DNA from: Fibrobacter sp.
Lineage (GTDB): Bacteria > Fibrobacterota > Fibrobacteria > Fibrobacterales > Fibrobacteraceae
Assembly: GCA_024398835.1 (NCBI GenBank)
Contig: JAKSIK010000004.1
Coordinates: forward strand, 62,001-126,000
Direction: 5' to 3'
DNA length: 64,000 nt
Shown: positions 35,588-43,923 of the stretch, one piece after another
How positions within the stretch are numbered: the first letter of the stretch is position 1
Layout of the letters: the number at the start of each line of letters is the position of its first letter
Translations under genes and position numbers: made by a program
Notes under the pieces: generated by a model
Database searches by the model: none
Told to the model about the DNA's origin: nothing
The model's input: only the letters and a program-made list of their open reading frames with translations

Positions 35588-36631
35588 TTACAAAATCAGC
35601 ATCCCATCGCCATAGCTGAACAACTTTAATTTGTTCTCTACGGCCATTTTGTAGGCGGCGAGGGTGTTTTCCCTGCCATAGAATGCGGACACCAGCAAGA
35701 TGAGGCTGCTTTTGGGCCAATGGAAGTTGGTCAATAGTCCATTGATGACTTTGTAGCGGTAACCGGGATAGAAGAAGGCGTGGGTAATGCCTTTTTGCGC
35801 CCGAACGACGCCATTTTCATCAGCAATGGTTTCCACTACGCGGGTGCTGGTGGTGCCTACGGTAACAATGCGACCGCCATTAACCTTAGCGTTATTGATA
35901 ATGTCCGCATTTTCCTGCGTGAGTTCGTAATGCTCTCCATGCATCTTGTGCTGGGTGAAGTCCTCTACGGAGATGTTCTGAAATGTGCCGGGGCCCACGT
36001 GCAACGTGACTTCAGCGACAAAAACACCTTTCGCCTTCAAGTCCGCGAGCATTTGTTCGCTGAAGTGGAGGCTAGCCGTTGGCGCCGCCACCGCCCCGGC
36101 ATACTTTGCGAAAATCGTCTGATAAGCCCTCTTGTCATCCTCATCATCGGGACGCTCAATGTAAGGCGGCAGCGGGACATGCCCTTGGGCGTTCATCACT
36201 GCTTCCATCTCCACCGGAGACTTCGCAAAACGCAGCACTCGAGCGCCGGATTCGCGGATTTCTTCCACCGCAGTTTCCACGCCGGCAATGTTCAGCACGC
36301 GACCGACCTTAAACGCCTTGCCGGGCCGGACCTCCGCTTCAAAGCGGGCGCCACCATCATTTGCGGGAATCAGCGCCTGCACCAGAAGTACCTCTACCTG
36401 GCCGCCATGAAGCGTCTCACCGTACAATCGGGCAGGAATCACCTTGGTGTTATTCACCACCAGGCAATCACCGGGCTTGAACAAATCCACAATCTCCGGA
36501 GCCTTCATAATGTGGCGTTCACCACCATCCCGCGGACAATGGAGAATGCGGGTATTTCCCTTCCCTGCAGTACGCAGAGCAATCAGTTCTTTAGGGAATT
36601 CAAAATTGTAATCGGATAATCTGTATTCCAT
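35588..36631 (-). CDS. queA: S-adenosylmethionine:tRNA ribosyltransferase-isomerase
   Basis: 347 aa, standard length. It builds epoxyqueuosine on tRNA from preQ1 and the ribosyl part of SAM. Family phrases visible: YDYNFELP-like DYNFEFPKELIA, DCLVVNNTKVIPARL, GHVPLPPYI, TASLHFSEQML, LHVGPGTFQ, HKMHGEHYELT, GTTSTRVVET, FFYPGYRYKVINGLLTNFHWPKSSLILLVSAF-type end. The start lies one base after the WYL regulator stop, so it is the last gene of the gltX operon. Confidence 0.95.
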   Translation of the reverse strand: MEYRLSDYNFEFPKELIALRTAGKGNTRILHCPRDGGERHIMKAPEIVDLFKPGDCLVVNNTKVIPARLYGETLHGGQVEVLLVQALIPANDGGARFEAEVRPGKAFKVGRVLNIAGVETAVEEIRESGARVLRFAKSPVEMEAVMNAQGHVPLPPYIERPDDEDDKRAYQTIFAKYAGAVAAPTASLHFSEQMLADLKAKGVFVAEVTLHVGPGTFQNISVEDFTQHKMHGEHYELTQENADIINNAKVNGGRIVTVGTTSTRVVETIADENGVVRAQKGITHAFFYPGYRYKVINGLLTNFHWPKSSLILLVSAFYGRENTLAAYKMAVENKLKLFSYGDGMLIL

Positions 36632-36632
36632 T

Positions 36633-37616
36633 TTATTTGCCTTGCAACGAAGACAAAGCAGACTTGGCCATTTCTACAATCTCTTTTTTCAGGGATTCCG
36701 GTTTCAAAATCTGGATATTGGGAGCAATGCCCAAAAGCCAAGTCTTGAAATCTGGCGTCAGACGCATTTTCATTGTGACAAGCATGTTCTTGTTTTTATC
36801 CATGCGGCTTTCTGCAGGCGGATTGAAGTTCGCTTTGTCAAACTGCATCTGGAGCCATTTGTCTTTCACCAAAAGCTGCACTTCCTGAACAGGCAATTCA
36901 TCTTGCGTGTACTTGCCAAACGAATACTTGTAATGGATCTTTTCATCAAAGGCAAGTTTTGGCACAGGTGTTCCCGTCACCATGATATTCGTAATGTTTG
37001 CAAAGGTGTAGTTTTTGAAAGTATTATTTTTTTCACCTTCGGCATCTGCAGCCACCAAATACAAAGTATCCACACGGTGAATCACCTTCACCGGGCTCAC
37101 TTCAATCACTTCTGACGGAATGTCCCGGCTGGTATGAGAATAATTAATCTTGATTTTGAAGCCATCACGAATCGCGGTCAAGGCCTTAGTCACCAGACTC
37201 TCTTGAAAATTGGAACTACTAAATGGGCCATAATCCAAAATTAGGTTTCGGTCCATAGTCAGGGCTTCCGGTTTGAAATCATCTGGATTGGTGGATTTCA
37301 GCGCATCCATAAGTTTTTCCAACAGTCTGCGATTTTTCATATCGATTGCAGAATTCCCTGTAATGGTCTTATAGATTTTTTCCAATTGACGAAGTGTGTT
37401 CTGATCGTACGCAACTTCCTTTTCCGTCTTTATCTGATAATATGTAGACCCATTCTGTTTGAACTTGCGCAGGCCACAATTTTCTTGTTGCACCAATTCC
37501 AGATGACGGAATATGGTACGGGGACCGCAATCCAGTGCCGCTGCTAATTCTTCAACGGTCATGGCGGTTTTCAATTTGCTCTTGATTGCCAAGATTTTTT
37601 CGTATCCTGTAGCCAT
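36633..37616 (-). CDS. HTH/WYL-domain transcriptional regulator
   Basis: 327 aa, start ATG 37616 with AAGGAG. The N-terminal winged HTH (about 1-60) contains TVEELAAALDCGPRTIFRHLELV. A WYL domain follows (about 135-225, with FKIKINYSHTSRD and a variant core DTLYLVAADAEG), then a WCX-like C-terminus (QMQFDKANFNPPAESR). WYL regulators sense ligands such as nucleic acids or nucleotides and act as repressors or activators. It sits between a BON-like gene and queA with 14- and 1-base gaps. Its target is unknown. Confidence 0.82.
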   Translation of the reverse strand: MATGYEKILAIKSKLKTAMTVEELAAALDCGPRTIFRHLELVQQENCGLRKFKQNGSTYYQIKTEKEVAYDQNTLRQLEKIYKTITGNSAIDMKNRRLLEKLMDALKSTNPDDFKPEALTMDRNLILDYGPFSSSNFQESLVTKALTAIRDGFKIKINYSHTSRDIPSEVIEVSPVKVIHRVDTLYLVAADAEGEKNNTFKNYTFANITNIMVTGTPVPKLAFDEKIHYKYSFGKYTQDELPVQEVQLLVKDKWLQMQFDKANFNPPAESRMDKNKNMLVTMKMRLTPDFKTWLLGIAPNIQILKPESLKKEIVEMAKSALSSLQGK

Positions 37617-37630
37617 GGTAGCTCCTTTGT

Positions 37631-38872
37631 TTATACAACTCTCAACCGATTGTCAATGGACGTGGTAAACGCCTGTTTTGCCACATAAAGTGCGGCAAAT
37701 TGCTTCTGGATTATCGAACCCACTCTACCTTCCATCAAAAACTTATTATTGACAAATGAAATCTTGATTACAGAGCCCGCCAAGCGGGGATGTGTGGAAA
37801 GTTCAAATTCCATTTCTCTACAATCCTCTTTTTTTTCAGCTGTATCGGCCGGCATAGAAGAAATGGAGAGATTCAAATCTTGAACTCCCGGGAACTCTGA
37901 AATTTTATTCTCCAAATCTCTCGGAAAAGACTCGTCGTAGCAAGAGAGATGGACATCCACCTTCCCCTTTTTCACATCAACGCTGTAGTTATAAACCCGA
38001 AGACCAGGCGTTTCCAGCAGGCGCAAAATGGATTCCCGAATCTGATTATCGGTCAAATAAGTTTCTGCGCGGACTCGCATAAAATCCACACAGCCGCGCA
38101 CACGAGGCATTCCGTTAACGCAGGCACACAGAGCCCGTTTTGCAGAAAGATTCTTTACGACTCCATCCAGGTAGACAATGCCCTGCCCCACCGTCAAGGA
38201 AATATGGCGAGCATCTTCAGGGAAAAGTTGCGCGATTTTGTTCCTTGCTAGTTCGGAAAGTTTTTCGTTGGGAAAGTTCTGCTGTGTCGGGGGAAGCGTG
38301 ATAAACAAAAGAGAGGAATCATCCAGTTGTACCGCAAGTTTGTCCTTCTCACCATCATTCACATTCCCTACCACTACACCAAATTGATCGCGAACGGCAT
38401 GGTAAATATTGTCACCAATAAAGGACTGAGCACTTTGCGCAGGGAGAAGCCGATAACCTTCTGGAGCAACTTCTTGTTCCACCACCACCTTTTCATTTTC
38501 AAACTTCTTTTCCACACCATTATCGTAGCTAACGACGATGACTTCTTTATCGTTGGTCTGGAAATAGCTTTTCACCTTTCCCGGTTTTTGCGTTCCCCGA
38601 AAATAAACCCAATTCCCAGGAGCAATGCGGTTACGGCCATAGACCTTGGCGTAATCCCCCAGTTCCTCTCGGCGGCAGAACTTGAACTCGTGAGAAAAAG
38701 CTACAAAAGCAGTTTCACACTTATCGCAAATACAGAGCAGTGGAATATGCGCTTCCATCCCGCCATAGGTGGAATAAGGCTCGCGGGCAAAAAGCCCGTG
38801 CAGTCGCACTTTCCCGCAACGACGGCAGAAAAGATTCTGGCTGAGAAGCCTATGAGGAAACAAATCCCGCAA
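37631..38872 (-). CDS. Zn-ribbon protein with BON-like repeats, function unknown
   Basis: 413 aa. The start codon appears to be TTG 38872: no ATG lies upstream in frame, GGGG is about 8 bases before it, and the first Cys pair (FCRRCGK, 17-20) would be lost with the next Met. A second pair, CICDKC (about 48-53), completes a possible zinc ribbon. A segment about 85-130 resembles a small SH3-like barrel (GNWVYFRGTQKPGKVKSYF). From about 210 come two or three BON-like units, one being HISLTVGQGIVYLDGVVKNL. BON domains usually bind membranes or osmotic-stress partners. It is second in the gltX operon. Confidence 0.6.
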   Translation of the reverse strand: MRDLFPHRLLSQNLFCRRCGKVRLHGLFAREPYSTYGGMEAHIPLLCICDKCETAFVAFSHEFKFCRREELGDYAKVYGRNRIAPGNWVYFRGTQKPGKVKSYFQTNDKEVIVVSYDNGVEKKFENEKVVVEQEVAPEGYRLLPAQSAQSFIGDNIYHAVRDQFGVVVGNVNDGEKDKLAVQLDDSSLLFITLPPTQQNFPNEKLSELARNKIAQLFPEDARHISLTVGQGIVYLDGVVKNLSAKRALCACVNGMPRVRGCVDFMRVRAETYLTDNQIRESILRLLETPGLRVYNYSVDVKKGKVDVHLSCYDESFPRDLENKISEFPGVQDLNLSISSMPADTAEKKEDCREMEFELSTHPRLAGSVIKISFVNNKFLMEGRVGSIIQKQFAALYVAKQAFTTSIDNRLRVV

Positions 38873-38875
38873 GCA

Positions 38876-40339
38876 CTACCCCATCAGCGGGAGAGCCACG
38901 TCAATGCGGCGAAGGACTTCTTCCTTCCCCACCACTTCAAAAAGTTCCCACAGGCCGGGGCCAGCGGTAACGCCAGAGACTGCGAGACGCACCGCTCCCA
39001 CCATGTCCCCAACTTTACGACCCGTTGCAGCCGCCAAATCGTAGAACATCTTTTCAATCACAGGCGTTGTAAAATCAGTAAGGGCAGCGAGACCTTCGCG
39101 GACTTCCGTAGCAATCTGCTTGGAGCCTGTGCCAAAATGCTTCGCCTTGCCCTTTTCGTCATATTCCGTAGGAGCACGGAAGAAGTAGGTGGCCATCTGG
39201 GCCAAATCCTGCACAAAGTGGGCACGAGGCTTCAAGAGCTTCACAATTTCTGCAATGCGGGCTTCGGGCTCGGCACTTACATCGATTCCAAGGCCTGTCA
39301 AGCCCTCCTTCATGATTCCTGCAAGGAAGGTATCATCGCACATGTGAATATGCTGCCCGTTCATCCACTGCAACTTCTTTTCGTCAAACATAGCGGACTT
39401 GGGGTTGATACGCTCCAGAGTGAAGGCATCTATCATTTCCTTCAGAGTCATAACTTCACGATCGTCGCCCGGATTCCAGCCGAGGAGTGCGAGATAGTTC
39501 ACCAGAGTTTCGGGCAAATATCCGAGGTCGCGGAAATCGCCAACGGATGCAGCACCTTTGCGCTTACTGAGCTTGCCGCCATTCTTATCGAGAATCACCG
39601 GCAGGTGGCACCATACAGGAGGCTTCCAGCCAAAGGCCTTATAAAGCAATTCGTGCTTGGGCGTAGAGCTGATCCATTCATCACCGCGGAGCACATGCGT
39701 CGTACCCATAAGGTGGTCGTCTACGACACTCGCGAAGTGATAAGTAGGATAACCATCGCGCTTGATGAGCACGAGATCGTCCAGAAGTTCGTTCTGATAT
39801 TCGATGTGGCCGCGGATCATGTCGTCGAATTCCGTCACGCCGGTTTCAGGGACCTTCAAGCGAATGACGTACTTTTCGCCAGCGGCAATGCGGGCCTCCG
39901 CCTCTTCGCGGCTGATGTTACGGCAATGGCGGTCATAACCCGTTACAGGCACATGGCTCTTTTCCTGCTCGGCACGCACTTCCTGAAGGCGTTCCTCGGT
40001 ACAGAAGCAATAGTAGGCATCGCCAGAATCCAGGAGTTTCTTGATTTCGCGATGATAGATTTCCAAGCGGTCACTCTGGAAATAAGGACCGCAGTCGCCT
40101 TCACAACCCGGGCCTTCATCCCACTGGAGGCCAAGCCACTTCAAATCCCGAAGCAAATCATGAAGCGCAGTTTCATTATAGCGCTTGCGGTCCGTATCTT
40201 CAATGCGAAGATAGAAGGTACCGCCCATAGCTTTGGCGAAGAAATAGTTGTAAATAGCAGTGCGAGCACCGCCTACATGGAGGTAACCAGTAGGACTGGG
40301 AGCAAAACGAACGCGAACTTTTCCATTATTTTCAGACAT
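38876..40339 (-). CDS. gltX: Glutamyl-tRNA synthetase
   Basis: 487 aa from ATG 40339 (MSENNGKVRVRFAPSPTG), with AGAGG upstream. It charges tRNA-Glu. The HIGH-type motif is PSPTGYLHVGG, the KMSKS-type motif is KLSKRKG, and the phrase RGDEWISSTPKH is typical. A Cys-rich stretch (CFCTEERL) occurs in the usual position. It is first of the run gltX, BON-like protein, WYL regulator, queA. Confidence 0.95.
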   Translation of the reverse strand: MSENNGKVRVRFAPSPTGYLHVGGARTAIYNYFFAKAMGGTFYLRIEDTDRKRYNETALHDLLRDLKWLGLQWDEGPGCEGDCGPYFQSDRLEIYHREIKKLLDSGDAYYCFCTEERLQEVRAEQEKSHVPVTGYDRHCRNISREEAEARIAAGEKYVIRLKVPETGVTEFDDMIRGHIEYQNELLDDLVLIKRDGYPTYHFASVVDDHLMGTTHVLRGDEWISSTPKHELLYKAFGWKPPVWCHLPVILDKNGGKLSKRKGAASVGDFRDLGYLPETLVNYLALLGWNPGDDREVMTLKEMIDAFTLERINPKSAMFDEKKLQWMNGQHIHMCDDTFLAGIMKEGLTGLGIDVSAEPEARIAEIVKLLKPRAHFVQDLAQMATYFFRAPTEYDEKGKAKHFGTGSKQIATEVREGLAALTDFTTPVIEKMFYDLAAATGRKVGDMVGAVRLAVSGVTAGPGLWELFEVVGKEEVLRRIDVALPLMG

Positions 40340-40420
40340 AATTTCCTCTTTTGACTTTTGTGACAAAATTTAGCAATTTTTTATAGCCCGGCCGAGGTTC
40401 TCTTGAAATTCGACAAAAAT

Positions 40421-40450
40421 TTGTTTTCTCTCTGTTCTTTTTGCTATAAT
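40421..40450 (+). promoter_or_regulatory. Sigma-70-type promoter of the small Cys protein gene
   Basis: TTGTTT (40421-40426) and TATAAT (40445-40450) with an 18-base spacer. AAGGAG at 40461-40466 is the ribosome binding site for ATG 40477. Confidence 0.7.
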
Positions 40451-40476
40451 ATGCCACCGAAAGGAGAACGAACCTC

Positions 40477-40824
40477 ATGAAAATTTCTGAAATCAGCAAA
40501 AAATTTCACGCCGAACATAAAGGCAACTGCGCCATGTCCGTTGCCTACGGCTACGCCATCGCCCACGGAAAGAGCGAAGCGGAAGCATTGCAAACCGCAG
40601 ACTTCTTCCGCAATCTGGGTGGCGGCAAGGCCCCCGGCGGAACCTGCGGAGCCCTCTATGCGGCAAAGATGTTAGAGCCAGACCACGCCGACGGCCTGGA
40701 AGACATGTTCCGCCGCGGGGCGAAGAACTGCGCCCTCTGTAGAGAAATCCGCCCGAACGGAGTCATTCCCTGCAACCGCTGCGTAGAACTGGCCGGAGAA
40801 GCGCTAGATTTTCTCAACTCGTAG
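40477..40824 (+). CDS. C_GCAxxG_C_C-type small redox-like protein
   Basis: 115 aa. Cys residues occur in the order GNCAMS, GGTCGAL, NCALCREI, PCNRCVEL. The central APGGTCGALYAAK resembles the GCAxxG motif of the C_GCAxxG_C_C family, whose members are thought to carry a redox or metal site. The other Cys spacing is only similar, so the assignment is tentative. It has its own promoter, and a CTCAACT-cgt-AGTTGAG hairpin spans the stop codon. Confidence 0.6.
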   Translation: MKISEISKKFHAEHKGNCAMSVAYGYAIAHGKSEAEALQTADFFRNLGGGKAPGGTCGALYAAKMLEPDHADGLEDMFRRGAKNCALCREIRPNGVIPCNRCVELAGEALDFLNS

Positions 40825-40864
40825 TTGAGCCCCCTTATCCAACCCATCAACCTTCAAAAATTTC

Positions 40865-40870
40865 TATAAT
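40865..40870 (+). promoter_or_regulatory. Probable -10 box of the lipoprotein-hisH unit
   Basis: TATAAT at 40865-40870; no good -35 upstream. GAGG at 40892-40895 precedes ATG 40900. Confidence 0.45.
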
Positions 40871-40899
40871 TGCGGTGGATAAGGTGTAAACGAGGATAT

Positions 40900-42072
40900 A
40901 TGAACAAAGTATGGAAACTTCTGGTATTATGTTTATACGCCATCATACTTCTCGCATGCAGTGACGACTCCTCTGATCCATCCAAAGCCTATCTAACCGA
41001 TGGAGCTGCCTGCGGAACAGAAGATGAAGGCCGTTACCTTTGGATTGAAGAACGCAAAATCTACTCCCTCTGCAACGAGGGAGCATGGAAACATTTCTCC
41101 GTTCCCGAACATCACCCCGGTTTCAATCCCTGTCAATTCAATTTCGGAGCCTCATGGCAGGCCGCCCATGAAGAAGAGAGTTTTTATAAAGGACTGGACT
41201 ATATATCCGTCTGGTTAGGCGATAACAGTTTTTACAATGTCTTTGAAGAACGCATGGTAGAAACTTGCATCTCTATTCAAGCCACCCCCATGATATATGC
41301 CTACGTCATAGCCGAGTTTGGAAAAGATCACGACATGGAAGATTGCGACATGGCAGCAAAGAAAGAGAAGAAATCTCTCTGCGAACATGGGGCCAACCTC
41401 ATTCGCGAATATTTTGCAGACAGTATCATGGATCGCTACCAGAAGTATGTGACCGGAATGAGTGACCAGCTCAATTTGTGGAGCATTGACACGACCACAT
41501 ATGAACCCATTTGGATGATCGAGCCTGATTTTTATCAATATTCTCAAACAGCATCAGAACAAAGTGCCGAATACAATGGCGTTGCCCAAATTGACGGCGG
41601 CATTCCCGATTCTATGATGGGAGTTTATTTCAAGCAAATCGTAGACACCATTCATGCGCATTTGCCTGCTGCAAAAATTGCAATTGACATTTCCCCATGG
41701 ATTAGCGACAAGGACCCACAGGGATTGGAAAAATGGTTCTCCAATTTTGATATGAATGACGTAGATTACGTCAGTACATCCGGAGGAAGAACTCTTGCCA
41801 ATAGCGATAGAATTAAAAGCTCCAACAAGGCAACCTGGGCCGATGTGTACAAGATTACTGGAAAGCCCATCCTCGCCGACGCAGGTTACGATGCAGGGGG
41901 GAAAGGAACTGGTCACGCAAAGCTATGGGATGAAGTTTCAAACATTGAGGCAAGAGCAAAAGATGGCGTAATCGGAGTGATGCAAATGGATGCTGATGCA
42001 GAGTACGCCTCAAGAACATACTACATTCGTTCCAATCTCAATATTGAGTACCCCTGGTGCAAAAGCAAATAA
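40900..42072 (+). CDS. Lipoprotein resembling a TIM-barrel glycoside hydrolase
   Basis: 390 aa from ATG 40900. The signal peptide ends in lipobox LLAC with Cys20. A short domain follows (about 30-75, CGTEDEGRYLWIEERKIYSLCNEGAWK), like the Ser/Cys lipoprotein modules of Fibrobacter. The main domain (about 85-385) has alternating strands and helices with acidic strand ends: ISIQATPMIYAYVIAEFG, WMIEPDFYQYS, KIAIDISPW, DYVSTSGG, KPILADAGYD, GVIGVMQMDADAEY. This pattern suits a TIM-barrel hydrolase, with the Glu of MIEPD a possible catalytic residue, but I cannot place it in a numbered family. hisH follows 10 bases later. Confidence 0.6.
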   Translation: MNKVWKLLVLCLYAIILLACSDDSSDPSKAYLTDGAACGTEDEGRYLWIEERKIYSLCNEGAWKHFSVPEHHPGFNPCQFNFGASWQAAHEEESFYKGLDYISVWLGDNSFYNVFEERMVETCISIQATPMIYAYVIAEFGKDHDMEDCDMAAKKEKKSLCEHGANLIREYFADSIMDRYQKYVTGMSDQLNLWSIDTTTYEPIWMIEPDFYQYSQTASEQSAEYNGVAQIDGGIPDSMMGVYFKQIVDTIHAHLPAAKIAIDISPWISDKDPQGLEKWFSNFDMNDVDYVSTSGGRTLANSDRIKSSNKATWADVYKITGKPILADAGYDAGGKGTGHAKLWDEVSNIEARAKDGVIGVMQMDADAEYASRTYYIRSNLNIEYPWCKSK

Positions 42073-42082
42073 GGTTTCTATT

Positions 42083-42697
42083 ATGTCCATCATCGTCGTC
42101 GATTACAATGCAGGCAATTTAACTTCCGTCATGAACGCTCTCGCCAAGGTGGGGGCCGATGCAAAATCCTCCCGTGACGCTGACGAAATCGCCAAGGCAT
42201 CCCGCGTAATCTTCCCCGGTGTGGGCGCTGCAGCCTCTGCCATGGAGACCCTGACCCGTACAGGAATCGGAGACGCCATCAAAACCGTCGTAAAAGCCGG
42301 AAATCCAGTGCTTGGCATCTGCATCGGCTGCCAGATTATTCTGGAAGAAAGTGAGGAAGACGGTGGCGTGAAAACGCTAGGCCTCATTCCCGGGAAAGCG
42401 GTGCGCTTCAAAGACGAACCGGGCCTCAAGATTCCACACATGGGCTGGAACCAAGTTGACTTTACGCGAGAACACCCCATCATGGAAGGCATTCCCAGCG
42501 GTAGCGACTTTTACTACGTGCACTCCTACCACCCCGTTGTGCCCGCCGATTACGCCTTTGCAGAAACCACCTACGGAACGCAGCGCTTCCAGGGCTTAAT
42601 TGGAAAAGACAATCTGATTGCCTCCCAGTTCCATCTGGAAAAAAGCGGTGAGGTGGGATTGAAAGTTCTGAGCAACTTCTGCAACTGGAAAATTTAG
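42083..42697 (+). CDS. hisH: Imidazole glycerol phosphate synthase glutaminase subunit
   Basis: 204 aa from ATG 42083. The class I glutaminase triad is Cys80 (GICIGCQ), His184 and Glu186 (QFHLEKSG). The N-terminus IIVVDYNAGNLTSV is diagnostic for HisH. With HisF it makes IGP and AICAR in histidine synthesis. No other his gene is adjacent, so hisF must lie elsewhere. The nucleophile elbow has Cys where Met is more usual (GICIGCQ rather than GICLGMQ). Confidence 0.93.
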   Translation: MSIIVVDYNAGNLTSVMNALAKVGADAKSSRDADEIAKASRVIFPGVGAAASAMETLTRTGIGDAIKTVVKAGNPVLGICIGCQIILEESEEDGGVKTLGLIPGKAVRFKDEPGLKIPHMGWNQVDFTREHPIMEGIPSGSDFYYVHSYHPVVPADYAFAETTYGTQRFQGLIGKDNLIASQFHLEKSGEVGLKVLSNFCNWKI

Positions 42698-42711
42698 CAG
42701 ATAGCAACTGC

Positions 42712-42759
42712 TTGCAAGCAAATACCATTTGCAAAAAATATCATTTGCAAGCAAATACC
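42712..42759. repeat. Direct repeat TTGCAAGCAAATACC between hisH and lrgB
   Basis: Two copies of TTGCAAGCAAATACC lie in the 88-base convergent gap. The second is part of the palindrome ATTTGC-AA-GCAAAT (42743-42756). There is no clear U-tract terminator. Confidence 0.6.
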
Positions 42760-42785
42760 GTCCGCGACATAACTGCCGCGAACCT

Positions 42786-43484
42786 TTAAAACAACTGCAA
42801 AATGTAGGGCGCCACGACGGCGGTTAAAACACCCGCCACTCCAATGGAAAGGCTGCTCATAGCCCCCTGAATCTCCCCGATTTCCATAGCACGCGTTGTG
42901 CCGAGGGCATGGCTGGTGGTGCCAATCGCCACACCTTGGGCTACCGGATACTTTATGCGGAAAATTTTGCAAACCAAGGGTGCCGTCACAGCCCCTGTAA
43001 TGCCCGTCACCACGATGGCGATAATGGTCACCGAGGGAATGCCGCCAATCTGTGCAGAAACCACGGAGCCCATGGGAATGGTAATGGACTTGGGCACCAG
43101 AGATAGCATCATGGTGTGGGAAAGATGAAGCAGTTTAGAACAAAGTATTACAGACAACATTGCCGTCAAGCTACCGACGCAAATGCCAATCATTATGGGG
43201 ACAAAATATTTGCAGAGTTTATGGACCTGGCGATACAGCGGCACCGCCAACACAACCGTCACAGGGTACATAAAGAGGGTGATGACATCGCCACCGATGT
43301 TGTAAGTTTCCAGGCTGATTCCCGTGCAAGTGAGGAATCCGATAATCAGCACATTGGCGATGAGAATCGGATTCAAGAGGGAGAATTTCCACTTTCTGCT
43401 GATAGAGACACCTATCTCAAAAGCGATGAGAGATAGGAATATTCCAAACAAAGGCGTCTGCAGGAAGGCGTTATCGAGATTCAC
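42786..43484 (-). CDS. lrgB: LrgB/CidB-family membrane protein
   Basis: 232 aa, nearly all hydrophobic, with about six transmembrane segments. Conserved family segments: SLVPKSITIPMG, GVAIGTTSHALGTTRA, and the end LSIGVAGVLTAVVAP. LrgAB/CidAB proteins form holin/antiholin-like membrane complexes, and in some bacteria act in pyruvate or glycolate export. The gene overlaps lrgA by 14 bases. Confidence 0.9.
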   Translation of the reverse strand: MNLDNAFLQTPLFGIFLSLIAFEIGVSISRKWKFSLLNPILIANVLIIGFLTCTGISLETYNIGGDVITLFMYPVTVVLAVPLYRQVHKLCKYFVPIMIGICVGSLTAMLSVILCSKLLHLSHTMMLSLVPKSITIPMGSVVSAQIGGIPSVTIIAIVVTGITGAVTAPLVCKIFRIKYPVAQGVAIGTTSHALGTTRAMEIGEIQGAMSSLSIGVAGVLTAVVAPYILQLF

Positions 43485-43887
43485 GGGAGCCTACCTTTGC
43501 ACGACGTTTTACATCAATGCCTTTGCGATGGAGTTTAATGGTCTTTGAAATTTGCACGGAAAGCTGAACTGCCCACCCCGTGGAAACCATAGTCACAATG
43601 GTGAGCGCAACGCACATCGCTAGCAAAAGCGGCCATTGGGAAAGGACCTCGTCCCCAGCCGCCATAATGGAAATGCTAGGCGGAAGGAAGAAAAATGCGA
43701 TATATTTGAGAAGGAAATCCGACACATCCTTAATGTGGTCGATTTTCACGACTTTCAGACAAAGTAATATAAAGAGAAGAACCATGCCGAGAATGTTCCC
43801 AGGCACCGGAATCCCCACGATTTTATGCAAGAACTCCCCTACCAGGCAAATGCCCACGATTATCGCAAATTGGAGAAGAATACGCAT
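43471..43887 (-). CDS. lrgA: LrgA/CidA-family holin-like protein
   Basis: 138 aa from ATG 43887 (MRILLQFAIIVGICLVGEF), with four hydrophobic segments. The family signature IPGSVLGM appears as VPGNILGMVLLF, followed by FFLPPSISIM. Longer upstream frames would run into fmt and are not needed. The C-terminal 25 residues are basic. TACATT (43900-43895) lies 7 bases before the ATG without a Shine-Dalgarno sequence. Confidence 0.88.
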   Translation of the reverse strand: MRILLQFAIIVGICLVGEFLHKIVGIPVPGNILGMVLLFILLCLKVVKIDHIKDVSDFLLKYIAFFFLPPSISIMAAGDEVLSQWPLLLAMCVALTIVTMVSTGWAVQLSVQISKTIKLHRKGIDVKRRAKVGSRESR

Positions 43888-43894
43888 GGCGGAA

Positions 43895-43916
43895 AATGTA
43901 GAAAATAAGCTATATT
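43895..43916. promoter_or_regulatory. Overlapping divergent -10 boxes of lrgAB and fmt
   Basis: AATGTA (43895-43900; TACATT on the minus strand) is 7 bases from the lrgA ATG. TATATT (43911-43916) is 7 bases from the fmt ATG. The two start codons are 36 bases apart. Confidence 0.45.
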
Positions 43917-43923
43917 GAATTTC

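Noticed and set aside
38327-40354. 675-codon plus-strand frame opposite gltX
   Set aside because: gltX is unambiguous; the antisense frame has no domain, promoter or ribosome site.
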